Shown: piece after piece, positions 36,745 to 44,836 of the stretch
Position numbering within the stretch: position 1 is the stretch's first letter
Layout: each line of letters starts with the position of its first letter
The notes under the pieces: generated by a model
The model's database searches: none
Told to the model about the DNA's origin: nothing
Seen by the model: only the letters and a program-made list of their open reading frames with translations
Origin: CBDCWO01 sp965223405
Lineage (GTDB): Bacteria > Bacteroidota > Bacteroidia > Chitinophagales > Saprospiraceae
Direction of reading: 5' to 3'
DNA: 64,000 bases
Assembly: GCA_965223405.1 (NCBI GenBank)
Contig: CBDCWO010000006.1
Span: 992,001 to 1,056,000, forward strand
Program-made: the position numbers and the translations under genes

Positions 36745-38094
36745 ATGTTTAAGAAAATCCTCATCGCCAATCGTGGAGAAATAGCTTTACGCATCATTCG
36801 TACTTGTAAGGAAATGGGCATCCGCACTGTCGCTGTTTATTCTACGGCAGATCAGGAAAGCCTGCATGTGCGATTTGCTGATGAAGCAGTTTGTATAGGT
36901 CCTCCCTCGTCACAAGAATCCTACTTGAGCATTCCAAAAATTATGGCAGCGGTAGAAATTACCAATGCTGATGCTGTCCACCCCGGATATGGATTTTTAG
37001 CTGAAAATGCAGATTTTGCTGAAGTATGCACAGAGTACGATATTAAATTTATTGGCCCGACACCCAATCAAATGAGAGCTATGGGTGACAAAGTAACGGC
37101 CAAAGAAACCATGATCAAAGCTGGAGTTCCCACAGTACCAGGGTCGGGAGGCCTGGTTAAAGATATAAAACATGGATTAAAGATCTGTAAAGACATTGGA
37201 TTCCCAGTTATTATTAAGGCAACAGCCGGAGGAGGGGGAAAAGGGATGAGAATTGTGTGGAAGAATGAGGAGTTTGAAGATCAATGGAACCAGGCTAAGA
37301 AAGAAGCTCTGGCCTCTTTTGGTAATGACGGAATTTACATCGAGAAATTTGTGGATAAACCCCGACATATTGAATTTCAGATAATGGGCGATCAATATGG
37401 CAAAGTGGCTCATCTATCTGAAAGAGATTGTAGCATCCAGAGAAGGCATCAAAAATTAATCGAGGAATCTCCTTCTCCTTTCATGAATCCGGAATTACGG
37501 GAGCGAATGGGTAAAGCTGCAATTGCGGCAGGAGAAGCTATTGAATATGAAGGATTGGGAACAGTGGAATTTCTGGTGGATGCTGATGGCAATTTCTTTT
37601 TTATGGAAATGAATACCCGGATCCAAGTAGAACATCCGGTCACTGAAGAAGTGACCGATCATGATCTGGTCAAAGAACAAATAAAAATTGCCGCGGGCAT
37701 TCCAATAAGTGGTACAAACTTTCTTCCCCAACTCCATGCCATTGAATGCCGAATAAATGCCGAGGATCCTCTCAATGAATTTAGACCATCACCAGGAGTC
37801 ATATCCTCATTTCATAGTTCGAAAGGACATGGAGTCCGGGTAGACACTCATGTATATGCAGGATATACTGTGCCTCCATTTTACGATTCAATGATAGCCA
37901 AGTTGATTTGTAAAGCTCAGACCCGCGAAGAGTGCATTACGAAAATGGAAAGAGCTCTAGATGAATTTATTATTGAGGGAATCAAAACCACTGTACCGTT
38001 TCACAAGTATATGATGAAAAATCCTGATTTCAGAGAAGGTAATTTTAACACTGCTTTTTTGAATGATTTTGATTTTTCAAAACTAAATGATTAA
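36745..38094 (+). CDS. accC: Acetyl-CoA carboxylase biotin carboxylase subunit
   Basis: 449 residues, standard AccC. ATP-grasp features are ANRGEIALRIIRTCKEMG at the N-terminus, the glycine-rich loop KATAGGGGKGMRIVW, HLSERDCSIQRRHQKLIEE, and the active-site strand EMNTRIQVEHPVTEEVTD. The C-terminal domain has RINAEDPLNEFRPSPG and YDSMIAKLI. It carboxylates the biotin of AccB using ATP and bicarbonate. Ends the efp-accB-accC run. The carboxyltransferase subunits are not in the window. Confidence 0.97.
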   Translation: MFKKILIANRGEIALRIIRTCKEMGIRTVAVYSTADQESLHVRFADEAVCIGPPSSQESYLSIPKIMAAVEITNADAVHPGYGFLAENADFAEVCTEYDIKFIGPTPNQMRAMGDKVTAKETMIKAGVPTVPGSGGLVKDIKHGLKICKDIGFPVIIKATAGGGGKGMRIVWKNEEFEDQWNQAKKEALASFGNDGIYIEKFVDKPRHIEFQIMGDQYGKVAHLSERDCSIQRRHQKLIEESPSPFMNPELRERMGKAAIAAGEAIEYEGLGTVEFLVDADGNFFFMEMNTRIQVEHPVTEEVTDHDLVKEQIKIAAGIPISGTNFLPQLHAIECRINAEDPLNEFRPSPGVISSFHSSKGHGVRVDTHVYAGYTVPPFYDSMIAKLICKAQTREECITKMERALDEFIIEGIKTTVPFHKYMMKNPDFREGNFNTAFLNDFDFSKLND

Positions 38095-38139
38095 ATGCTT
38101 GAAATTAATTGGGCATAATATTGGTTTTTATACTTTATA

Positions 38140-39954
38140 ATGAGTGGATTTCTCAAACTATTATCCTTCGTAAAACCCTATCGAGGTTTAGTTTATCTCA
38201 ATATACTTTGCAATTTGCTAATGGCTATATTTACCGTAGTCAGCATTCCTGCAATCATTCCATTCTTTAGCATTTTATTTGGACTGGAATCCTCAGTTGA
38301 AGAAAAACCTACCGGACTGGGAATCTTCGATATATTGGATCATCTCAAGTATTACTTCAGTCGGTTAATTGAAGATCAAGGGGCCCAGACAGCCCTTATC
38401 TACACCTGTCTATTTATCGTGATCATCTTTTTCTTCAAGAATTTCTTTCGGTATTTGTCCATGTTTTTTATTGCACCGGTGCGAAATGGCACAATCAGAG
38501 ACCTGCGGTCTAGTCTCTTAAATACCATATTGGTGCTTCCAATTGGTTTTTTTACGGAAGAAAGAAAAGGGGATATATTATCCCGGATGAGTTCAGACGT
38601 ATCTGAAATCGAATTTTCGATTCTCAGTATGTTGGAGATCATGTTTCGTGAACCCCTTATCATTTTGGGCTCCATCATGTTTATGCTGATTATCAGCCCT
38701 ACGCTAACAGTATTTGTATTTGTCCTTATCTTATTCACTGCCTTTATTATCGGGGGCGTTTCCCGAGCATTAAAAAAGAAATCCTATTTGGCACAGTCTA
38801 GATTAGGGGATTTGATTTCCATTGTGGAGGAATCTCTTTCCGGATTACGGATCATCAAAGCATTCAGAGCCGAGAGATTTCAGTTAGACAGGTTTAAAGC
38901 AGAAAATAATGAATATAAAAATCTACTTAACCGGATCTTGTGGAGACGAGATTTATCATCTCCACTGTCTGAGTTTCTGGGTGTTACAGTAGTGGCTGTC
39001 CTTATGTGGTACGGCTCCTCATTGGTATTTTCAAATCAAGTCGATCCACACGATTTCATAGCATTCCTGCTCGCATTTTACTATATCATTAACCCGGCAA
39101 AGGCCTTTTCCAATGCTTATTATAACCTGCAAAAAGGGTTGGCCGCTGTCGATCGAATAGAATTCATTCTATCCGCTACTCCCGAACCTTACCAAGAAAA
39201 ATCCGGACTGCATATCCAAGAGTTTCAGGACTCGATCAAATTTGAAAATGTATATTTCAAATACCAGGAAGATCAGGATTGGGTGCTTTCCAACATAAAT
39301 TTGACTATAGAAAAAGGGAAAAGCATCGCTTTGGTAGGCACGTCTGGTGCAGGTAAATCTACATTAGTTGATTTAATTCCCAGGTTTTATGAACCTAGTG
39401 CTGGAAAACTACTTTTAGATAATCAATCTTTATCAGAATATAATTTATTGGATTTGCGTTCCCTAATGGGTGTTGTTTCTCAAGAAGCCATATTGTTTAA
39501 CGACACCATATATAATAATATCGTATTTGGTGCCAAAAATATCAAGGAAGAACAAGTAGTCGAGGCTGCAAAAATTGCTTTTGCTCACGATTTCATCATG
39601 GCTACGGAACGAGGATATCAAACAGTTATCGGCGATAAAGGAAGTAAACTCAGTGGGGGCCAAAGACAACGAATTACCATTGCCAGAGCAATACTCAGCA
39701 ATCCGGATATTCTTATATTTGATGAGGCAACTTCAGCGCTTGATTCTGAATCTGAAAGTATGGTGCAAAAAGCGATTACCAGTTTATTAAGTAACAGAAC
39801 AGTAATTCTTATTGCACATCGTCTTTCTACAATCCAGGATGTTGACGAAATAATTGTTCTGAAAGAAGGTCAAATTGTCGAGCGAGGAAATCATCATTCA
39901 CTAATCAAAATGAACGGAGAATACGTTAAATTCCTAGAACTTCAAGCTTTATGA
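38140..39954 (+). CDS. ABC exporter, fused permease/ATPase (MsbA-like)
   Basis: 604 residues: a six-helix type IV exporter domain (about 1-330) and a C-terminal ATPase with Walker A GTSGAGKST (about 400), signature LSGGQRQRI (about 503), Walker B ILIFDEATSALDSE and switch His in LIAHRLSTI. Such half-transporters act as homodimers; MsbA relatives flip lipid A or other lipids, while others export peptides or drugs. It follows accC by 45 bp and overlaps the next gene by 4 bp. Context next to fatty-acid genes favours lipid export, but specificity is inference. Confidence 0.93.
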   Translation: MSGFLKLLSFVKPYRGLVYLNILCNLLMAIFTVVSIPAIIPFFSILFGLESSVEEKPTGLGIFDILDHLKYYFSRLIEDQGAQTALIYTCLFIVIIFFFKNFFRYLSMFFIAPVRNGTIRDLRSSLLNTILVLPIGFFTEERKGDILSRMSSDVSEIEFSILSMLEIMFREPLIILGSIMFMLIISPTLTVFVFVLILFTAFIIGGVSRALKKKSYLAQSRLGDLISIVEESLSGLRIIKAFRAERFQLDRFKAENNEYKNLLNRILWRRDLSSPLSEFLGVTVVAVLMWYGSSLVFSNQVDPHDFIAFLLAFYYIINPAKAFSNAYYNLQKGLAAVDRIEFILSATPEPYQEKSGLHIQEFQDSIKFENVYFKYQEDQDWVLSNINLTIEKGKSIALVGTSGAGKSTLVDLIPRFYEPSAGKLLLDNQSLSEYNLLDLRSLMGVVSQEAILFNDTIYNNIVFGAKNIKEEQVVEAAKIAFAHDFIMATERGYQTVIGDKGSKLSGGQRQRITIARAILSNPDILIFDEATSALDSESESMVQKAITSLLSNRTVILIAHRLSTIQDVDEIIVLKEGQIVERGNHHSLIKMNGEYVKFLELQAL

Positions 39955-41084
39955 GAATAAAAGGATTGTTATGGATAATTTTCACTGGGTTGGTTGTCTC
40001 TATACACGGTCAAGTGATTATTACTTCCAACAGTCTACCTCATAAAAAGGACACTTTGGAGGTGCTTACGGATTTATTGCCGTCTAAATTTAATTTGGGA
40101 TTAACTGGAAATAATGTCTATTGGGATTTTAATTCTCTTACCTCTCCTTTTATCTATCAATATATATTACGGAATCCAAATCAAGGTTTAGGACGAAATG
40201 ATTTTCCTAATTCTGAGAGCTTCACAAAAAATTCCGAGGGGTATGAAATGTATTTCAAATGGTCCAACCAGAAAATGTATATCGTTGGCTATTATGGCTA
40301 TGACTTTACAAAATTAGGTATTAAGGCCAGTAGTTATTTTACCAAACCCTTTTATACGATTCGGGAAACACCATTGCGCTACGGTGATCGTAAAAAATAC
40401 AATGCTACCCTAATCATGCCGGTTACCAAAAAGGATGTTCCGGCCTTTATCCTTAAAAAGCTTCCATATACTCCGGATAGTTTAAGATTTATAATGGAAG
40501 TTCAGCGCCGTGACCATATTGATGCCAGTGGTATGATCGACCTTCATGTTCAACAATATCCCGTATTGAGGGTTTCCCAAAAAGAATGGCGAAACAAAAA
40601 ACTCGAAGTAAAAAGTCAATCGATTCCATGGCAAGATGTAACCGAATTATTTAAGGGTGATCGCTTTCTGGCACCAGACTCCACCTATAAAATTTTATTT
40701 TTAAGTAATGAAACCAGAGTACCAGTAGTCGAATTTTTTCTAAATCCTGTTACTCGAGAAATTCAAAAAGCCAATTATACCAGTCATCCATTTCTTAATA
40801 ACATTGTACGTATCAAACAAGTAAACCCTGATATTTTTGCCTATCCCAATCCTACTTTAGGCAAGTTAAGATTAGATTTTATCAATCTGAGATCAGGCTT
40901 TTACACGGTAAAAGTTCGTAATCTACTGGGAAGATTGCAATGGGAACATAAGTATTATATTGATAATAATAAATCCATAAGAATTGATTTGACTCACCTT
41001 TATAAAGGAACTTACTTTTATTCATTAATCAATGAACAAGGTGAAACCATAACTACAAAACGTTTGGTTATCTTTAATCCTTGA
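39951..41084 (+). CDS. Secreted protein with T9SS type A sorting domain
   Basis: 377 residues. Signal peptide (about 1-20, ending SIHGQ). The central ~270 residues are beta-rich and match no family I recognise (VYWDFNSLTSPFIYQYILRN, later KPFYTIRETPLRYGDRKKYN). The C-terminal ~80 residues are a type A sorting domain (IFAYPNPTLGKLRLDFINLR ... GTYFYSLINEQGETITTKRL). Its ATG overlaps the ABC exporter stop by 4 bp and its own end overlaps the next gene by 4 bp, so all three are translationally coupled. T9SS would export it to the surface. The tight link with an exporter and a PLP enzyme is unexplained. Confidence 0.82.
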   Translation: MRIKGLLWIIFTGLVVSIHGQVIITSNSLPHKKDTLEVLTDLLPSKFNLGLTGNNVYWDFNSLTSPFIYQYILRNPNQGLGRNDFPNSESFTKNSEGYEMYFKWSNQKMYIVGYYGYDFTKLGIKASSYFTKPFYTIRETPLRYGDRKKYNATLIMPVTKKDVPAFILKKLPYTPDSLRFIMEVQRRDHIDASGMIDLHVQQYPVLRVSQKEWRNKKLEVKSQSIPWQDVTELFKGDRFLAPDSTYKILFLSNETRVPVVEFFLNPVTREIQKANYTSHPFLNNIVRIKQVNPDIFAYPNPTLGKLRLDFINLRSGFYTVKVRNLLGRLQWEHKYYIDNNKSIRIDLTHLYKGTYFYSLINEQGETITTKRLVIFNP

Positions 41085-42004
41085 TGACTGTTTGGAAAAA
41101 ACTACTTGATCAGCTCAATTTACCCAGCTCTTTAATTCAACTGGACACCCCTTACCCGATCCAATTATGGCTGAAAAGAGAGGATCTGATCCATCCCGAA
41201 CTAAATGGAAATAAATGGCGAAAACTAAAATATAACCTACTCAAGTATTTAAATGGTCATTATACCTCGATCCAAAGTTATGGTGGTGTTTTTAGTAATC
41301 ATATCGCCGCTTTATCCTTTGCATGTCACAAACTCAATATTCCTAATACCGTGCTTATCAGAGGTGATGACCATGCGATCAGTAACCCCACCATGATTCG
41401 CATTCAAGAGCTTGGCTCAAAGATCCGGTTCGTAACCAGGTCTGAATATCGAACAATTAAGAATGATCATAATGTGTCCTCTGATATCTTGTTTATTCCG
41501 GAAGGAGGTTCCAATCCAGCAGCCATTGCAGGTATTGGTGAAATGGTAAAAGAGTTAAGGCAACAATTGGGATCTTTTGACTATTTGGTAACACCGGTAG
41601 GATCCTGTGGCACTATCATGGGTTGTGCAAATGCATTACCTGGGCAAACCAAAGCCATCGGAATACTGGCTCTGAAAGCGCTAGATTATACCTTTCCTCA
41701 ATATTTACAAAGCCACACGGATTCTAAATTCCCCATACTCTTAAAGGACTACCATTGGGGAGGTTTTGCAAAAACACCCCTAGATCTTATTTCATTCATG
41801 CGTACATTCCATACCCAGTTTGGAATCCAATTAGACCCTATTTATACAGGTAAAATGATGTATGCCATCTTCGATTTATGTAAAAAAGGCTATTTCCCGG
41901 AAGACAGTAAAGTGGTTGCAGTTCATACAGGTGGAATTCAGGGGATTACCGGTTGGGAGTACCGGTGGCAACAAAAATTATATAAGCGTGAAGAAGCAAA
42001 CTAG
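41081..42004 (+). CDS. PLP-dependent ACC deaminase / D-cysteine desulfhydrase family enzyme
   Basis: 307 residues, slightly short for the family. LKREDLIHPELNGNKWRKLK contains the PLP-binding Lys (NGNKWRKL), followed by SYGGVFSNHIAALSFAC and PEGGSNPAAIAGIGEM, all typical of the ACC deaminase/D-cysteine desulfhydrase fold. The family degrades D-cysteine or 1-aminocyclopropane-1-carboxylate to an oxo-acid plus ammonia or sulfide in the cytosol. Which substrate is used cannot be told from these motifs. It is the third gene of an overlapping trio. Its stop codon TAG is part of the CTAG that begins the inverted-repeat array immediately downstream. Confidence 0.88.
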   Translation: MMTVWKKLLDQLNLPSSLIQLDTPYPIQLWLKREDLIHPELNGNKWRKLKYNLLKYLNGHYTSIQSYGGVFSNHIAALSFACHKLNIPNTVLIRGDDHAISNPTMIRIQELGSKIRFVTRSEYRTIKNDHNVSSDILFIPEGGSNPAAIAGIGEMVKELRQQLGSFDYLVTPVGSCGTIMGCANALPGQTKAIGILALKALDYTFPQYLQSHTDSKFPILLKDYHWGGFAKTPLDLISFMRTFHTQFGIQLDPIYTGKMMYAIFDLCKKGYFPEDSKVVAVHTGGIQGITGWEYRWQQKLYKREEAN

Positions 42005-42274
42005 TGGGTCTACTCCGAAAACTGTCATTTAAAAAGAATACTTGAAATAATGCAAAATATTGTATACTCCCCCGCCACCCTAACCCTAAAGGGCCTCCGT
42101 CCACAAATCCATTCTTTACCCTAGCCCAAAAAGGAATGCAGTCGCGCATTCATTTACAGCAAGTTATGCGGGAGGACTCTCCTTTAGGAGTCGGAGGCGA
42201 GCGTGGGCAAATTCTAAAACCAAATTATATTTACCGCAGGTTTTGATGTTGACTTTTCAGAGTGAACTCACTAG
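42001..42274. mobile_element. MITE-like element, family A copy 1
   Basis: A 270-bp unit bounded by CTAG, with imperfect terminal inverted repeats: left CTAGTGGGTCTACTCCGAAA, right (reverse complement) CTAGTGAGTTCACTCTGAAA. It repeats exactly 270 bp later with 5 differences. The interior has GC-rich hairpins (for example around 42173-42193, ACTCTCCTTTAGGAGT) and no credible gene. Non-coding, no transposase. Its left CTAG provides the stop codon of the upstream gene. Confidence 0.7.
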
Positions 42275-42544
42275 TGAGTCTACTCTGAAAACTGTCATAT
42301 AAAAAGAATACTTGAAATAATGCAAAATATTGTATACTCCCCCGCCACCCTAACCCTAAAGGGCCTCCGCCCACAAATCCATTCTTTACCCTAGCCCAAA
42401 AGGGAATGCAGTCGCGCATTCATTTACAGCAAGTTATGCGGGAGGACTCTCCTTTAGGAGTCGGAGGCGAGCGTGGGCAAATTCTAAAACCAAATTATAT
42501 TTACCGCAGGTTTTGATGTTGACTTTTCAGAGTGAACTCACTAG
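42271..42544. mobile_element. MITE-like element, family A copy 2
   Basis: Direct tandem copy of the preceding unit, 98% identical, sharing one CTAG at the junction (42271-42274). Left terminus CTAGTGAGTCTACTCTGAAA and right terminus (reverse complement) CTAGTGAGTTCACTCTGAAA differ at two positions. The better-preserved inverted repeats suggest this is the intact copy. Confidence 0.72.
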
Positions 42545-42728
42545 TGCATCAAGAACGAGGTAATTTTTTTCAAGATCAAGGTCCGCGTCTCTCGTAGAGG
42601 CAAGTTCACGAGACTCTGCGGAGCGAAAAACGTAGGTATAACCGTAGTTATGGCGAGGCTTTTCAACGATGATTTTGGGAAAAAGATCGAGTTTTAACTG
42701 TTAATTTATTTTGTTCTTGATGCACTAG
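42541..42728. mobile_element. MITE-like element, family B
   Basis: A 188-bp segment with perfect 16-bp inverted termini CTAGTGCATCAAGAAC (42541-42556) and its reverse complement (42713-42728). It shares the junction CTAG with family A copy 2. The interior has an imperfect hairpin (about 42582-42622) and is non-coding. Its termini share only the first six bases (CTAGTG) with family A, pointing to a different element placed at the same target motif. Confidence 0.7.
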
Positions 42729-43062
42729 ATTAACTTGAAGAATAGATACATATTATTCGTGACAATTAAGAAGTATTCATAGAAATCAATATCGGATAAG
42801 GAATAATCCCGCTTACGACCGGCAGGGAAATTCGATTTAAGAAAATAATATGAATACGTGAAAAATCAATTAATCGTTAATAATTCTAAAATCGTTAATC
42901 GGTGTTCCCTGTTCTTAAATCAAAAAAAGGAAGGTCATCCCGAAATTTGCTGGCTTAGAACAAGATTAATGAGATATGATTTAGAAAGTAATGCGAAATT
43001 TACTTTCAACTAAACCTGAAATCGGTGTACATTGTTCTTAATTCTAAAACAGATGAAGACCA
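42729..43062. other. Leader region of the Rieske operon
   Basis: 334 bp of AT-rich non-coding DNA between the element array and the Rieske gene. It contains two 20-bp direct repeats described separately. No ORF or RNA gene was seen. Confidence 0.4.
42899..43041 (+). promoter_or_regulatory. Pair of 20-bp direct repeats upstream of the Rieske operon
   Basis: TCGGTGTTCCCTGTTCTTAA (42899-42918) and TCGGTGTACATTGTTCTTAA (43022-43041) agree at 17 of 20 positions. The second ends 21 bp before the ATG at 43063. They could be operator sites or remnants of a duplication; no regulator gene is adjacent. Confidence 0.35.
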
Positions 43063-44163
43063 ATGCTAAACAATACAATGTACTATATCGATCCTGATAT
43101 TACCCGTGCCGAAACATTACCACCCCTGTTTTATACAGATGAAAGTATGTTTGAGAAAATGAGATCCTCTCTTTTTGCTAACAAATGGGTGTTTCTTGGT
43201 GACTTGCTAGATTGTGTTCCAAACTATAATCAATTTCCATTTACACTTTTGCCCGGATTTCTAAATGATTCAATTGTTGCAACTCGAGATCAGGATGGAA
43301 AATGGAAGGCGTTATCCAACATTTGTACCCATCGTTCCAGTAAATTGGTATCCTCTCCTTGTCAAGGTTCAAATATCAAATGTCCTTATCATGGTCGCAG
43401 ATTTTCACTGGATGGCAAATTTAGATCCATGCCTGGTTTTGAAAAGGTCCGGAATTTTCCATCCAGGTCAGATCATTTACAATCAATACCCATTGGGATC
43501 TGGCAACAGTTTGCGTTTGTAAATATGATGGCCAATGAGCGTTCATTTTTAGACTGGATCACTCCCATTAAAGCACGTATGGACTTTTATCCATTTGCCG
43601 ATTTGCAAAGACATAAGCAACAGATATATGAGGTCAAGGCGCATTGGGCTTTATACTGTGATAATTATTTGGAAGGATTTCACATTCCCTTTGTACATCC
43701 TGCTCTAAACCGGGTATTGTCGTTTCCTGATTATAATGTGGAACTATTTGATCAAATGGTACTGCAAACCGGCATTGCCGAACCTAATGAACCTACATTA
43801 CCAATTCCTTCGGATCACCCGGACTCACAAAAAAATATTTATGCGTACTATTGGTGGATTTTTCCAAATTTAATGATCAATTTTTATCCCTGGGGTATTT
43901 CCTTAAATGAAGTTATCCCGATTACTCCCCGGCATACAAAAATCCGATATACTTACTTTCTATTGGCGGAACATCATGAAGAAGAAATTATCCAAACCAA
44001 AATCCACGAAACCGAACTGGAAGACGAAACAATTGTAGAAGAGGTACAAAAAGGACTGGAAAGCAGACATGCGGTACGAGGCAGGTTTTCACCTCAGCAT
44101 GAAATTGGGGTTCATTACTTTCATCGATTACTTGCTGACTTCGCACTACAAAATCATAAGTAG
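43063..44163 (+). CDS. Rieske [2Fe-2S] aromatic-ring-hydroxylating-type oxygenase, catalytic subunit
   Basis: 366 residues. N-terminal Rieske domain with ligands in NICTHRSSKL (C, H) and IKCPYHGRRF (C, H), about residues 88-112. C-terminal catalytic domain with the mononuclear iron motif DNYLEGFHIPFVHP (about 197-212; bridging Asp, two His). These enzymes hydroxylate or demethylate using O2 and electrons from a separate reductase, none of which is encoded nearby. The sequence looks nearer the single-component choline-monooxygenase-like or demethylase members than the alpha-beta dioxygenases. First gene of a three-gene plus-strand operon (5 bp to the next). The start could also be the ATG six codons in. 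Confidence 0.9.
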   Translation: MLNNTMYYIDPDITRAETLPPLFYTDESMFEKMRSSLFANKWVFLGDLLDCVPNYNQFPFTLLPGFLNDSIVATRDQDGKWKALSNICTHRSSKLVSSPCQGSNIKCPYHGRRFSLDGKFRSMPGFEKVRNFPSRSDHLQSIPIGIWQQFAFVNMMANERSFLDWITPIKARMDFYPFADLQRHKQQIYEVKAHWALYCDNYLEGFHIPFVHPALNRVLSFPDYNVELFDQMVLQTGIAEPNEPTLPIPSDHPDSQKNIYAYYWWIFPNLMINFYPWGISLNEVIPITPRHTKIRYTYFLLAEHHEEEIIQTKIHETELEDETIVEEVQKGLESRHAVRGRFSPQHEIGVHYFHRLLADFALQNHK

Positions 44164-44167
44164 TAAT

Positions 44168-44833
44168 ATGGAAGTAGTTGCCCTAAATAAATGGACCAAG
44201 GCTCATAGCATTTTAATGATTCTTAGTTTTTTATTCTATTGCCTGAATGGAAAAATCTGGCCAGTAGCCATTGTTGCCTTTGTAAGTTATGCCGTATTGA
44301 TTCTTCAATTTCATAAATACATATTTGGAGAAAGCAATTTACCATCACGAGCCAATATGGTCACGCTGCTGAGACATGATCTGATCGGCTTGCTATTGAT
44401 ATTCTTCACCTTTATCCCTAATTTCCTGATTGGATTAGCAAGCACAATCATTGCACTACTCGATCTGCTTGATGGTCATTATGCCCGCAAAGACGGAAAC
44501 TCCACTTTGATCGGAGCTTATCTGGATAAAGAAACCGACGCTTTATTTGTATTTGCGATGTGTCTTATGATATGGGATCGCGAACTGCTACCCGCGTGGA
44601 TTATGATACTTGGATTATTGCGCTACATCTATGTGTTATTTTTACTTCCATTTCTCCACAATTCGAACACCAAAGAGCATCGATCGAAGTTCGGGCAAAC
44701 GGTTGCAGTAATTTTAATGATCGGTTTGATCGGCACATTTATTATCCCATGGTCCTGGTACCAACACATCATGGTAGGAGTAGTGATTCTAGGTCTTACC
44801 TCTTTTGCAAGGGGAGTATTTATTAATTTTTGA
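44168..44833 (+). CDS. CDP-alcohol phosphatidyltransferase family membrane protein
   Basis: 221 residues from ATG at 44168, right after the Rieske stop; the frame is open further back, but only as an overlap. About five to six transmembrane helices. The CDP-alcohol phosphotransferase signature is complete: DGHYAR, eight residues, GAYLD, three residues, D (DG-x2-AR-x8-G-x3-D-x3-D). Members move a phosphatidyl (or other phosphoryl-alcohol) group from a CDP-activated lipid to an alcohol, making phospholipids in the cytoplasmic membrane. It lies between the oxygenase and a sulfatase-like membrane enzyme, so a non-housekeeping acceptor alcohol is plausible. The acceptor is not deducible. Confidence 0.93.
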   Translation: MEVVALNKWTKAHSILMILSFLFYCLNGKIWPVAIVAFVSYAVLILQFHKYIFGESNLPSRANMVTLLRHDLIGLLLIFFTFIPNFLIGLASTIIALLDLLDGHYARKDGNSTLIGAYLDKETDALFVFAMCLMIWDRELLPAWIMILGLLRYIYVLFLLPFLHNSNTKEHRSKFGQTVAVILMIGLIGTFIIPWSWYQHIMVGVVILGLTSFARGVFINF

Positions 44834-44836
44834 AAA

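Noticed and set aside
41946..42419. Two near-identical minus-strand open frames (MRDCIPFWARVKNGF...) in the repeat array
   Set aside because: Both lie in the two copies of the same inverted-repeat unit, have no promoter or family resemblance, and lose similarity where they leave the unit. They are by-products of the duplicated element.
42001..42728. CRISPR array or integron cassette array
   Set aside because: The repeated units are 270 bp with no short repeat/spacer pattern, no Cas or integrase gene is nearby, and the borders are inverted repeats at CTAG.
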